DNA of 51,720 bases, from NCBI GenBank assembly GCA_029262315.1, contig JAJCZP010000245.1, positions 1-51,720 on the forward strand, written 5' to 3'. Made by a program: the position numbers and the translations under genes. Below the pieces are notes generated by a model, which was given only the letters and a program-made list of their open reading frames with translations, was not told the origin of the DNA and made no database searches. This stretch comes from Deltaproteobacteria bacterium. Lineage in GTDB: Bacteria > Desulfobacterota > Binatia > UTPRO1. How positions within the stretch are numbered: the stretch's first letter is position 1; each line of letters starts with the position of its first letter. This document shows, piece by piece, positions 31,783 through 40,665 of this stretch.

Positions 31783-32537
31783 GAGGCCACTCCATAGGCA
31801 CGGAGCGAGGCGTTGCTCCGTGAAGTCATTGCGCGCAGCTCCTCTTCGGCGGCCGCGTAGGATCGTGGCGTGCCGATATCGAGAAACCCCCCACGGGTCG
31901 GAAACGCGTCCAGCCCTTTGGCAATCCAGGCCGGCAGCACTTCCGACTCCAATGACACCGCGCGGCCGGTATCGATCGCGCGGAGTTGCGCGCGACCAAC
32001 GACATAGATCCCGGCGTTGATCCACCCAGGACTCGGCTCGCCCGTCTTTTCGCGAAAGGCGCGCACTGCGTGCTCCGCGTCCATCTCCACCCGCCCGAAG
32101 CGGCCTGCGTCCGGCACCTCGGCCACGACCATGGTTGCCGCCGGTCCGCGTTGCTGATGGCGTGCCCACAACTCTCGGAGATCGACCTCGCAGTAGGAGT
32201 CGCCGTTCAGGACCAGCACGGGATCCGCATCGAAACGGTCCGCCGCCAAACGCAAGGCGCCGCCGGTCCCTGCAATCTCGTCTTCGTGCGAATACTCGAG
32301 CGCGAGGGCGCCGTAGCGATCGCCGATGAGCGCGCGCACTTCCTGCCCGCGATACCCCGTGCACAAGACCACGCGCGCGACGTCGGCGGCCTCGAGCCGA
32401 TCGAGGAGATACGTGAGAAACGGTCGGCCACCGACGTCGGCCACCACCTTCGCCCGATCGTGGACGGCTGGGGCCAATCGAGTTCCACGGCCACCCACCA
32501 ACACCAGGGCAGTTCCGCATCGCGCACGTCGAGCCAT
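31779..32537 (-). CDS. Sugar-phosphate nucleotidyltransferase (HddC/RmlA-like)
   Basis: A 252-residue NTP-transferase. The signature loop is 'LVLVGGRGTRLAPAVHDRAKVV', then 'GRPFLTYLLDRLE', 'VLVLNGDSYCEVDLRELW' with the metal Asp, and 'INAGIYVVGRAQL'. Length and 'GGFLDIGTPRSY' near the end are like HddC, which makes GDP-D-glycero-D-manno-heptose, the step after HddA. The guanyl versus other nucleotide specificity cannot be read. First gene of the 17-gene glycan operon; the ATG has only a weak ribosome site, and a rare or leader-dependent start is possible. Confidence 0.85.
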   Translation of the reverse strand: MARRARCGTALVLVGGRGTRLAPAVHDRAKVVADVGGRPFLTYLLDRLEAADVARVVLCTGYRGQEVRALIGDRYGALALEYSHEDEIAGTGGALRLAADRFDADPVLVLNGDSYCEVDLRELWARHQQRGPAATMVVAEVPDAGRFGRVEMDAEHAVRAFREKTGEPSPGWINAGIYVVGRAQLRAIDTGRAVSLESEVLPAWIAKGLDAFPTRGGFLDIGTPRSYAAAEEELRAMTSRSNASLRAYGVAS

Positions 32538-32924
32538 GACGAAGTCACCCTATGCAAGCGCGTGCCACTTCCGGCGACGCCGGCCCGATACGCTGCAAGT
32601 AGCGAGAAACATGCGCGGCAACGGCGAATCGACCCGGCAAAGTTGCCCCGTCGCAGTCGGAAGATTCGTCCCCCGGTCAAACCACTGACAGCTCGCCACA
32701 CAACCGTTCTGGCACCACCGTAGCCCACGGGCACTCGTACGTGTCGCCACCAGGATGCCGGCGGGAGAGAGGCCCCATTTGGGGTGGCAAAATTGTAGCG
32801 CGCCTCCGCCTTGCTATCTCTCGTCGCATTCGCCGCAATTACGCGAAAAATAGTACGAAAAGCGACTTTCGAGATCGAAAACCTAGTTGCGCGTGAACTC
32901 GCATGACACATATAAAATCATCCC
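32538..32924. other. Divergent intergenic region between glycan operon and secreted-protein gene
   Basis: A 387-bp gap with no credible gene. The right third (about 32830-32924) is AT-richer than its surroundings and holds the plus-strand promoter of the secreted protein. The promoter of the minus-strand glycan operon must also lie here, but I find no convincing -35/-10 or sigma-28 element. A sigma-54-like sequence near 32553-32567 has the wrong spacing. Confidence 0.6.
32887..32916 (+). promoter_or_regulatory. Sigma-70-like promoter close to the secreted-protein start
   Basis: TTGCGC (32887) and TATAAA (32911) are separated by 18 nt. The expected start is near 32923, only about 2 nt before the ATG at 32925. 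No ribosome site is present, so the mRNA may be leaderless. Confidence 0.5.
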
Positions 32925-35900
32925 ATGGTGCCGTACCTCCTGGGTCACTCCCTCCGTTCCTGGACGTTCGCCCTCCTCGCGCTCCTGCTCCTGCAGCCGA
33001 GCCAGGGTTGGGCCGTCCCCCTCGTTTGCGATCAGCCGGGCAACCCGGACTTCGGAATCACCCCCGAAATGGCCAACGCCAACCTCCTCTGCTTCACCGA
33101 TCCCTGCGACATCGAGGATGACTTCGAGGCACCGGCGGGATGTGTCGCGGATTTCGGAACACGCGAGGTGCGCATCAACGGCAACATCGACGTGGGCACC
33201 GGTACTCTCAGGTTCATGGCCGGGACGATCGAGGTACAGAGCAGCGGCCGCCTCCTGGCGCGCTCCGCGACTGGAGCCACACGCGGCGGCCGAATCGAGC
33301 TCATCGCCACCAACGACATCACCATCGCGGGCACCCTCGACATCTCGGGTGACTCGGCCGGAACGATCAAGCTCCAGGCCGGGGGCGATGCCGAAGTCGA
33401 GTCGACAGCGACCATCAAGGCGGTCGGAAATGACACCGACACGCCCAACAGCGCCTCCGGGGGTACGGTCGACATCCGAGCCAACGGCCACATCATCGTC
33501 GATGCCGACATCGCTGCGCGTGGCGGACCCGAGGGCAGCGGTGGCGATGTCACTTTCCGGGCCGGTATCGACCTCTTCAGCGTGAAGGGCATCGACGTCA
33601 CGGGCGGTGAGAGCGACGGTGGCGACGTCGACATGTTCGCCGGGGACAACATTACGATCTCCAGAAGGATCGACGCCAGCAGCTTCGCCAACGGTGGCTG
33701 TGGCGGCGCCATCTCCGCCCGTGCCGGCCTCGATGCGCTAGGCGGCGTACGCCCCGGCGGTGATCTGGTCGTCGACGGCCTCATCCTGAGCGAAGGAAGC
33801 GCTGACGGCGGCGGCGAGGATGCGTTCGGGTGTGACGGTGGCGATATCTCGTTTCAAGCCCTCGGTCATGTCGACGTACGCGCGACCGTCCGAGCAACGG
33901 GCGCCGCCCCGGACGGCTTCGGCGGCACCCTCTCCCTCGACAGCTTCGACTCCCTGCCCACGCTGATCACCGAGTTCGACGGCGACATCATCGTCACCGG
34001 TCCGATCGAACTCCGCGGACGCGGGCTCGATGGCGACGGCGGCGATGTCGACATCACTGCCGGACGCGATGTCGACATGTCCGCGAGTTCCCTCGATCTC
34101 AGCGGTGGCGCCGATGGTGGCGGCTTCACCGCGCGCGCCGGACGTTCGCTCAACCTCGACTCCCCTCTCGACGCCAGTGGCAGGACGGGCGAGGGAGGCG
34201 GCGGCTCCATTGATCTTCGCGGCAGTGAAGCCGAGCGCGGCACGCTCACCATCGATAGGGCGATCAAAGCAACGTCGGGCACGGGCTCCCGCGGCGACTT
34301 CCTCGCCGCCTCGTGCATCCTCGAGATCACCTCGGCCGCCTCCATAGATATGCGGAGCGATCTCGCCAACGGGGGCGGCACCCTGGATCTGTTCGCCAAC
34401 CACGGGCTCACGCTGGGCAACGGCAGCCACGGCTTTGCCGGGCCCGCCGGTAGAATCGCCTTCACCTATCCAGCGGGCACCTTGACCGACAACGGCGCTG
34501 TCTTCGACCTCGCCCCGATTGCAACGGAAACCGCAAACTCGTTCTTCTTCCCCGTCTGCTCGGTCTGCGGCGACGGCGTCCTCGAAGGTGGTGAGATCTG
34601 CGACGACGCCGGCGCCGGCTGCTGCAACGCGACCTGCTCCGTCGACACCTGCGCCACGCCGACCCCCACGCCCACGCAGACACCGACGCCAACACTCACC
34701 GCGACCGTGACACCAACGAGCACGCCAACCGTGACTCCGACAGCCACCGTCACGGCGACTCCCACCGCGACCGTGACCCCGACCGCGACCGCCACCGCGA
34801 CTGTTACCCCGACGGCCACGACTACGCCGACGATGACCGTCACCCCGACGGCCACCGCAGCGACTCCCACCGCGACCGCGGCGACACCAACACCGACAAC
34901 CACGCCAACCGTGACGCCGACAGCCACGACGACCCCGACGACGACACCTACACCGACGACAACGAGCACGCCGACCGTCACCGCCACGGCAACGATGACG
35001 GCCACGGCGACGACAACGCCGACGGCAACAGCCACCCCGACCGAGACCCCGACGCCAACGCCGACGGCCACCACGATCCTGCCTCTCCTCGAGGACAGCA
35101 AATCCGTAATCCGATGCGAGCGCGCCATCAGCAAGGTCTCGACGAAGCTGTTCCTGCTCGAACTCGAGTCGATAGAGAAATGCGGCGTTGGCGCGTTCAA
35201 GTGCGTCCAGACGCGCGCGGAGGGCGCGGACCGCAGCAAGTGCCTCGTGAGCGCCGCCAGCAGATGCGAGCGCAAGCTCGGGCGGATCTCGAAAGCCAGA
35301 GTCGCCGTCACCGAGGCGTTCGACAAGGAGTGCGGCGGAAGTCCCGCCCTGGTCCCCCTGCCCTTCATGCGCTCGTCAGAGGTCATCGGTTTCGAGGAGA
35401 TCGAGCCCGAGTGTCTGAGCGAAATCGGGCTGTCACTGACGTCGCTCCCCGCCATCACCGCATGCGTCCGCTTCGCCGGCAGCTGCCGGATCGAGACGGT
35501 CACGGAGATGAGCATTCCTCACATCGGCGACCTCTTCGCGCAGTTCGAGAACGTCTCGTCGGGCGGCTGCTTGCCCGCGCCCGACGGCAATCTCGCGAGC
35601 CTCGTCGGCACGGATCTCGAACGCCCCGTCCAGAAGTGCCAGAAAGCGATCGCCACCGGCAGCCGCCGCCTGGTGAAGAAGCAGATCAGCGTCGGCCGGA
35701 AGTGCGCGGACACGCTCTTTCGCTGTCGACTCGGCGGCAATGACGCCGCGAAGTGCCAGAAGATCGGCGACCGATGCGCGGCACGCCTGGCGAAGCTCGC
35801 CGCCCCCGGGCGTGGGGCGGTCGAGAAACTCGAGGCCACCATCATCAAAGCATGCAACGAGCTCCCCGCCAGCGCCATCCTCTCCGACGCCGGTCTGGGC

Positions 35901-37313
35901 TACGGCGATGTCGCGGATCGATGCGCCGCGGTCGGCACGGGACCGCTCAGCGATGTGTCGGAGCTGGCACGATGCGTCTCGCGCTCGTACCGTTGCGCCA
36001 CGAACTCGCTGACCCGTCTGGCGCTGCCGATGGTCGATATGGAGCTGCAGCGGGTGGGCGTGACGCTCGGAGATGAGAGTTTCTGCTCGAACGCGCTGCC
36101 GATCGCCACTCCGACCGCGGCCACCGAGCCGACGCCAACACTCACCGCGGCGCCCGCCGCTACCGTGACGCCCCTGCCGACCGCAACGGCCACACCAACC
36201 GTTACCGCGACCATGACGGCAGCAGCCCCGACGGCCACCGTCACCGGCACGCCCGTGCGGACGCCAGATCCCAGCCCCACGACGACGCCCGACCCCGACC
36301 CCACGACGACGCCCGTCGACATGCCCACGGCGACCGCCACGTCGACCCCTGTCGCCACGGATACGCCACTCTCGACGCCGACTTCCACGGCGACACCAAC
36401 CGTGACGCCGACCACAGACCCGAGCGCAACGTCAACGCCAGCAGCCACGCCAACCACGACCGCGAGCGCGACCGCCACGACAACGCCGACCGCCACAGCC
36501 ACTGTCACCTCGACGGCGACACCGAGCCCAACCTCGACAGCGACCACGACTCCGAGCCCCACGACGAGCCCGAGCACAACGCCCACCCCGGCGCTCACCG
36601 CAACGCCCACCCCGACCGCCACCCAAACGCCGGGCCTGACCTGTGGCGACGGCGTCCTCGATCTCGGTGAGCAGTGCGACTTCGGCGACCTGGTGGATGG
36701 CGACGGCTGCAGCAGCCTCTGCGAGTTCGAGTTCCTGATCCCCGGTGGTGGAGGCTCAAAGACCGACTGCATCGGCGAGATCGCCGTCGTCAATCCAAAC
36801 AACGATCCGGCCCTTGGCAGCGATGATCTTCCGAGCAAGAACCAGCGCTGCGTCGACGGCGATCCGACCTGCGATGCCGATGGCCTCGTCAACGATCAGT
36901 GCGTGTTTCAGGTAGCCGTCTGCCTCCTCGTCGACGATCCGCTTCTCCCCGACTGCACACTCGAACTTCCGGTGTACGAGGCCATCGAGAGGTTTGTCCT
37001 GCTCACACCTCGACCCACGGCCGCGAATGCAATGGACGCGAGCAACGCACTAGCCCTCCTTGCGGAGTTCCAGGCGTTGACGGCGATCGAGCCGACCGGA
37101 GCGAGCGAAAATACCTTCGAGTTCCCGACCCCGATCAGCCCGATCCATCCGGACAACTGCACGGGAACGGCGGCCGTCGTCCTCGCCCTCGACGGCAAGG
37201 ACACGCACACCGAGGAGATCCGGACCCGCGCCTATTCGCTCACGCTGGAGGGCGATTCGGTCGGCACGCGCGATACGGACTCGATCGATCTGATCTGCGA
37301 CAGCCCGTTCTGA
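32925..37313 (+). CDS. Large secreted protein with Thr/Pro linkers and Cys-rich domains
   Basis: 1462 residues. A signal peptide (to about residue 30, ending 'SQGWA') is followed by a Gly/Asp-rich repetitive part to about 540 ('GGDVDITAGRDVDMSA' type), as in beta-helix or adhesin passenger regions. A 'CGDGVLEGGEICDD' Cys-rich unit precedes a Thr/Pro/Ala linker (578-717). Residues about 718-1060 hold two similar helical Cys-rich units ('CERAISKVSTKLFLLELESI' and 'CQKAIATGSRRLVKKQISVG'). A second linker (1062-1236) and a second 'CGDGVLDLGEQCDF' (DUF4215-like) unit follow, then a C-terminal domain. No membrane anchor is visible. Probably an exported surface or matrix protein; stands alone on the plus strand. 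Confidence 0.85.
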   Translation: MVPYLLGHSLRSWTFALLALLLLQPSQGWAVPLVCDQPGNPDFGITPEMANANLLCFTDPCDIEDDFEAPAGCVADFGTREVRINGNIDVGTGTLRFMAGTIEVQSSGRLLARSATGATRGGRIELIATNDITIAGTLDISGDSAGTIKLQAGGDAEVESTATIKAVGNDTDTPNSASGGTVDIRANGHIIVDADIAARGGPEGSGGDVTFRAGIDLFSVKGIDVTGGESDGGDVDMFAGDNITISRRIDASSFANGGCGGAISARAGLDALGGVRPGGDLVVDGLILSEGSADGGGEDAFGCDGGDISFQALGHVDVRATVRATGAAPDGFGGTLSLDSFDSLPTLITEFDGDIIVTGPIELRGRGLDGDGGDVDITAGRDVDMSASSLDLSGGADGGGFTARAGRSLNLDSPLDASGRTGEGGGGSIDLRGSEAERGTLTIDRAIKATSGTGSRGDFLAASCILEITSAASIDMRSDLANGGGTLDLFANHGLTLGNGSHGFAGPAGRIAFTYPAGTLTDNGAVFDLAPIATETANSFFFPVCSVCGDGVLEGGEICDDAGAGCCNATCSVDTCATPTPTPTQTPTPTLTATVTPTSTPTVTPTATVTATPTATVTPTATATATVTPTATTTPTMTVTPTATAATPTATAATPTPTTTPTVTPTATTTPTTTPTPTTTSTPTVTATATMTATATTTPTATATPTETPTPTPTATTILPLLEDSKSVIRCERAISKVSTKLFLLELESIEKCGVGAFKCVQTRAEGADRSKCLVSAASRCERKLGRISKARVAVTEAFDKECGGSPALVPLPFMRSSEVIGFEEIEPECLSEIGLSLTSLPAITACVRFAGSCRIETVTEMSIPHIGDLFAQFENVSSGGCLPAPDGNLASLVGTDLERPVQKCQKAIATGSRRLVKKQISVGRKCADTLFRCRLGGNDAAKCQKIGDRCAARLAKLAAPGRGAVEKLEATIIKACNELPASAILSDAGLGYGDVADRCAAVGTGPLSDVSELARCVSRSYRCATNSLTRLALPMVDMELQRVGVTLGDESFCSNALPIATPTAATEPTPTLTAAPAATVTPLPTATATPTVTATMTAAAPTATVTGTPVRTPDPSPTTTPDPDPTTTPVDMPTATATSTPVATDTPLSTPTSTATPTVTPTTDPSATSTPAATPTTTASATATTTPTATATVTSTATPSPTSTATTTPSPTTSPSTTPTPALTATPTPTATQTPGLTCGDGVLDLGEQCDFGDLVDGDGCSSLCEFEFLIPGGGGSKTDCIGEIAVVNPNNDPALGSDDLPSKNQRCVDGDPTCDADGLVNDQCVFQVAVCLLVDDPLLPDCTLELPVYEAIERFVLLTPRPTAANAMDASNALALLAEFQALTAIEPTGASENTFEFPTPISPIHPDNCTGTAAVVLALDGKDTHTEEIRTRAYSLTLEGDSVGTRDTDSIDLICDSPF
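34656..35075 (+). repeat. Low-complexity Thr/Pro codon repeat (linker 1)
   Basis: 420 bp of degenerate ACN-CCN-ACN-GCN codons encoding 140 residues of Thr, Pro and Ala. The in-frame repetition also opens long spurious reading frames on the other strand (Val/Gly repeats), which should be ignored. Confidence 0.9.
36108..36632 (+). repeat. Low-complexity Thr/Pro codon repeat (linker 2)
   Basis: 525 bp encoding 175 residues of Thr, Pro, Ala, Ser and occasional Asp-Pro. It is compositionally like linker 1 but less regular, and separates the helical Cys-rich part from the C-terminal CGDG unit. Confidence 0.9.
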
Positions 37314-37390
37314 GATCCAGAGCCTGACGCACCGACTTCCTCCGTCACTCCACGGTGGCTGGTCCACCAGGAACGAGCTAGAAAGCAGGC

Positions 37391-38617
37391 GTGAGCCTCG
37401 AAGACGCCATCCGGCAGGAAGCGGCGGCCCTCGGATTCAGCGCATGCGGGTTCGCGGCCGCCGCACCGTTGACACGCGGCCCGTTTCTCGAAGGCTGGCT
37501 GGACGCCGGCTTCGCGGGCCAGATGCACTATCTGGCCCGCCGCCCGGCGCGGCGTCTCACGGTTGCCGGCATCCTCCCCGACGCGCGAACGGTGATCAGC
37601 TTGGCCGTCCCGTACGCCCCACCGCCGCTACCGGCGATCGATTGCGACGCGGAACTACGCGGCCGCATTGCCGCCTACACCGTCGGCCCGGACTACCACG
37701 ACACGATTGGCGCCCAGCTCGACCAGCTCGCAGACTTCATTACCGCCCGCGCGCCGGGGACTCGTTGCCGACCGTACGTTGATACGGGCGCCGTCCTCGA
37801 GCGTGAATGGGCCGTCCGAGGCGGCCTCGGCTGGTTCGGGAAGAACACGATGCTGCTCAGCACACGGGCGGGATCCTGGTTCTTCCTGGCCGAACTCGTG
37901 ACCACGCTTGCGCTCACCCCCGATGAGGCCACCGAGGCACACTGCGGTCGCTGCACGAGTTGCCTGGACGCGTGCCCTACGGGCGCACTCGAGGACGGCC
38001 TGGTGATGAACGCCCCCAAGTGCATCTCGTATCTGACGATCGAGCACCGCGGGGCCGTCCCGCGCACCCTCCGCCCGCGCCTGGGAGCATGGATTTTCGG
38101 GTGTGACATCTGTCAGACGGTGTGCCCGTGGAACGAGTCCGATCGCCCGACGATCGGCAAGCCGGCATCAGCCACACCTGGCAGCCCGCAGGCGAGAGCC
38201 CCGCAGGCGAGAGCCCCGCAGGCCAGAGCCCCGCAGGCCAGAGCATGGGTGGCTCCGCCCACGCGACCGCCTTCGGCCGACGTCGAGTGGCTCTACCCCC
38301 GACTCACCGAGCTGGTCACGCTCGACGAGCCCGGCTTCCGCGCCCGCTACGCCCGCACGGCAATTGCGCGCACCAAACGCCGCGGCCTCCTGCGAAACGT
38401 CGCCGTGGCACTAGGAAACGCCACCAACCCGGCCGCGGTCGCACCGTTGACCGTCGCCCTCTGCGACCCCGAGCCTCTCGTACGCGCACATGCCGCGTGG
38501 GCGCTCGGTGCGCATCACGCGCGGGGACACTCGATGGCGGCGGACGCCCTCATCAAACACCGCGGTCAGGAGACGGATCCGGTCGTCGATGCGGAAATCG
38601 CCGCAGCGCTCAGCTGA
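37391..38617 (+). CDS. queG: Epoxyqueuosine reductase QueG
   Basis: A 408-residue cobalamin/[4Fe-4S] enzyme that reduces epoxyqueuosine to queuosine in tRNA. The catalytic-type Asp lies in 'YVDTGAVLEREWAVRGGLGWFGKNT'-like block (split: 'DTGAVLERE', 'GLGWFGKNTMLL'). Two ferredoxin clusters are 'CGRCTSCLDACPTGAL' and 'CDICQTVCPWN'. C-terminal HEAT-like repeats end the protein. GTG start. Unusual: a PQARA x4 insertion from a 15-bp tandem repeat follows the second cluster. Its stop overlaps that of the convergent DHH gene by 8 bp. Confidence 0.94.
   Translation: MSLEDAIRQEAAALGFSACGFAAAAPLTRGPFLEGWLDAGFAGQMHYLARRPARRLTVAGILPDARTVISLAVPYAPPPLPAIDCDAELRGRIAAYTVGPDYHDTIGAQLDQLADFITARAPGTRCRPYVDTGAVLEREWAVRGGLGWFGKNTMLLSTRAGSWFFLAELVTTLALTPDEATEAHCGRCTSCLDACPTGALEDGLVMNAPKCISYLTIEHRGAVPRTLRPRLGAWIFGCDICQTVCPWNESDRPTIGKPASATPGSPQARAPQARAPQARAPQARAWVAPPTRPPSADVEWLYPRLTELVTLDEPGFRARYARTAIARTKRRGLLRNVAVALGNATNPAAVAPLTVALCDPEPLVRAHAAWALGAHHARGHSMAADALIKHRGQETDPVVDAEIAAALS
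38186..38245 (+). repeat. 15-bp tandem repeat, four copies, inside queG
   Basis: Four adjacent 15-nt units, CCGCAGGCGAGAGCC (two) and CCGCAGGCCAGAGCC/A (two), encode PQARA four times in frame. They sit between the iron-sulfur domain and the C-terminal HEAT-like repeats, in a linker that can tolerate length change. Confidence 0.95.
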
Positions 38618-39629
38618 CCAACGGCATCGACGCTACGTCGTCGCCAATGCCCAACACCAGCAGCAGCTGCGTGCGGACTCGTGCGGCGGTCGCATCCGGA
38701 CCGTCGGCATCCACGCGAATACGCCCGCCTGCCGTCATGTCGTGTCCACCAGCGGAATCGGTCCCGAGGACCCGCTGCAAGATATCTCCGGCGTTCACCT
38801 CGCGCTCGGTCGTCCGCAAGGACACCTGCAGGAACTCCCCAAAGGTCCCGATGGCGCAAGCCCACTCGACATCGTCGAGGCGCAGCAGAAAGTCGGCAAC
38901 CTCGGCGACCATGTCCGGATACTGCACCTCGGGCAGGGTGGAGACGACCGCGCGTCCGTGCACGGTCGCACGCTCGATCGCGTCGCGGAACGCACGAAAG
39001 TAGACGCGCGGTACCCGAGCGTTCTCGATTTTTGCCAGCCGCCGCTTGTTGGCAAAGGGGTACAGGAACTGCGCCGCCGCAATGTCCGCGGGTGTCGACT
39101 CCCGCCCCAGATCCTGGGTCTCGGCCGCGATACCGTAGAAGAGCGCGGTCGCGATCTTGCTCTCCGCCTCGAGACGAGACTCCTGCAGGTACTCGGTCAG
39201 GATCGTCGACGTGGCGCCATAATGCTCCCGCATGTCGAGGAACGGAACGCCGGCATACTCCGCGTACGCGGGATGATGATCGATGACGACGGTCGGCACG
39301 CGATCGCTCGGCAACGAGTTGTTGCTCCTTCCGGGCTGGGTATCGACCAGCGCCACATGCACGTCGCCGCACAGATCGATCTCACCGACCGGTTGGATAT
39401 TGATGTTCAAGTACTTGAGCATCGCCCGGTTCTCGGCCCGCCCGACGATGCCACCACGCGCGATGACCGCGTCTTTGTCGAGACACTCGCGCACCAGGTA
39501 GCGCAGGGTCGCCGCGCACGCCAGTGCGTCCGGATCCGGATTGTCGTGGGGAAGAATGACCAGCGGCACCGGACCCTCGAGCACCCGGAGCAATCCCGCC
39601 ACCCGGCTCTTGGGGTCTATGGATGCCAT
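38610..39629 (-). CDS. DHH/DHHA1 phosphoesterase (NrnA/RecJ-like)
   Basis: A 339-residue phosphoesterase. Metal motifs are 'PHDNPDPDALA', 'ALVDTQPG' and 'VVIDHHPAY'; the DHHA1 domain ends with 'GGHDMTAGGRIRV'. Such proteins degrade short RNAs (nanoRNA), pAp or cyclic dinucleotides. No additional domain is present. It is divergent from the SirB1-like gene and its ATG lies about 8 nt after a predicted transcription start. Confidence 0.9.
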   Translation of the reverse strand: MASIDPKSRVAGLLRVLEGPVPLVILPHDNPDPDALACAATLRYLVRECLDKDAVIARGGIVGRAENRAMLKYLNINIQPVGEIDLCGDVHVALVDTQPGRSNNSLPSDRVPTVVIDHHPAYAEYAGVPFLDMREHYGATSTILTEYLQESRLEAESKIATALFYGIAAETQDLGRESTPADIAAAQFLYPFANKRRLAKIENARVPRVYFRAFRDAIERATVHGRAVVSTLPEVQYPDMVAEVADFLLRLDDVEWACAIGTFGEFLQVSLRTTEREVNAGDILQRVLGTDSAGGHDMTAGGRIRVDADGPDATAARVRTQLLLVLGIGDDVASMPLVS

Positions 39630-39643
39630 ACCTGCGAGGCCGC

Positions 39644-39672
39644 ATTATAGGATCGGCACCCTAGTTGTCCAA
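39644..39672 (-). promoter_or_regulatory. Sigma-70 promoter of the DHH phosphoesterase gene
   Basis: On the minus strand TTGGAC and a perfect TATAAT are separated by 17 nt. The predicted start near 39637 leaves a leader of about 8 nt before the ATG at 39629. Confidence 0.65.
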
Positions 39673-39739
39673 CCTTGATTCGCGATCCCGTGGAGCCCGA
39701 TGTCGCGGTATGGTAGCGAAAAGGTTAGGTATCCTGACC

Positions 39740-40588
39740 ATGCCAAGTCCGAGAGAACAGTTTGCGGCGCTGGTTGCCGCGGGGAACGGATGTGATCTCG
39801 ACCGTGCGGCGCTCGAGATAGCGCGGATCGCGTATCCGGATCTCGACCCGAGCCCCTACATGGCGCGCATCGAGGCCTACGCCGATACACTCAGGACCCG
39901 CGTCGGTCGGACCCTTCCCCCAGACGAGGCCACGCTGGAGATCGCACGCTACCTGTTCGAGGAGCTGGGATTCCATGGCAACAGCGAAGACTACTACGAC
40001 CCGCGGAACAGCTTCCTGAACGATGTACTCGATCGCCGCACCGGTATCCCAATCGCGCTCAGCGTGCTGCTGCTCAGCGTCGCAGCACGCCTCAACCTGC
40101 CCGCGCACGGGGTCGGCTTCCCTGGCCACTTTCTCGTGCGCGTCGACGCTCCGAACGGACCGCTGATCCTCGACCCATTCTCCGGCGGGCGCGCTGTCCC
40201 ACGGGACGAGTTACTCGCGCGGCTGCGTGCATTCGCCGAAGCCGGCGGCGGGCCGCCCGGGAGCGATCTCCAGCGCGTCCTGGCGCAGGCTCTGCAACCG
40301 ACGGGAACGCTCGAGATCCTCGGGCGCATGCTCGGCAACCTCCTGAGCATCTACCTGGATCGTGACGACAGTCAGGCCGCGCTGCACACCGTGGACCTGC
40401 TCTTGGTCGTGGCCCCCGATGCCCCCGAGCCGACCCGCCTGCGGGGCATCCTCTACGAGCGCCTCGAGTGCTACGCCTCGGCCCTCGGCGATCTGCGACG
40501 ATATCTGGTCCTCGCGCCACGCGGCCCGTTCGCCGCTGAAGTGCGCACCCGTATCCTCGAGTTGGAAGAACACGGCGCGCTACACTGA
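39740..40588 (+). CDS. SirB1 family protein (transglutaminase-like plus TPR)
   Basis: A 282-residue protein. The transglutaminase-like core shows 'YDPRNSFLNDVLDRRTGIPIALSVLLLSVAARL' (in part) and 'GVGFPGHFLVRV'; the C-terminal third has TPR-like helices 'AALHTVDLLLVVAPDAPEPTRL'. The usual catalytic Cys is not evident: the segment reads 'RRTGIPIALSVLL', where active relatives carry a Cys. SirB1 proteins are widespread and poorly understood. The ATG at 39740 is preferred over one at 39710. Confidence 0.85.
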   Translation: MPSPREQFAALVAAGNGCDLDRAALEIARIAYPDLDPSPYMARIEAYADTLRTRVGRTLPPDEATLEIARYLFEELGFHGNSEDYYDPRNSFLNDVLDRRTGIPIALSVLLLSVAARLNLPAHGVGFPGHFLVRVDAPNGPLILDPFSGGRAVPRDELLARLRAFAEAGGGPPGSDLQRVLAQALQPTGTLEILGRMLGNLLSIYLDRDDSQAALHTVDLLLVVAPDAPEPTRLRGILYERLECYASALGDLRRYLVLAPRGPFAAEVRTRILELEEHGALH

Positions 40589-40665
40589 TCGCGCGTGCCG
40601 CGAGCCACGTCGCGAGCATCGCAGCTTGCCGTGGCTGAGCCATCTGGTAGCGTGGCGCTCCCACC

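Noticed and set aside
32553-32567. Sigma-54-like TGGCACG-CGC-TTGCA upstream of the glycan operon
   Set aside because: Spacing between GG and GC is 9, not 10, and the start would lie about 5 nt before the ATG.
34466-36892. Long minus-strand reading frames (349 and 330 codons) rich in Val/Gly
   Set aside because: They are the mirror of the Thr/Pro codon repeats in the secreted-protein gene and have no other support.
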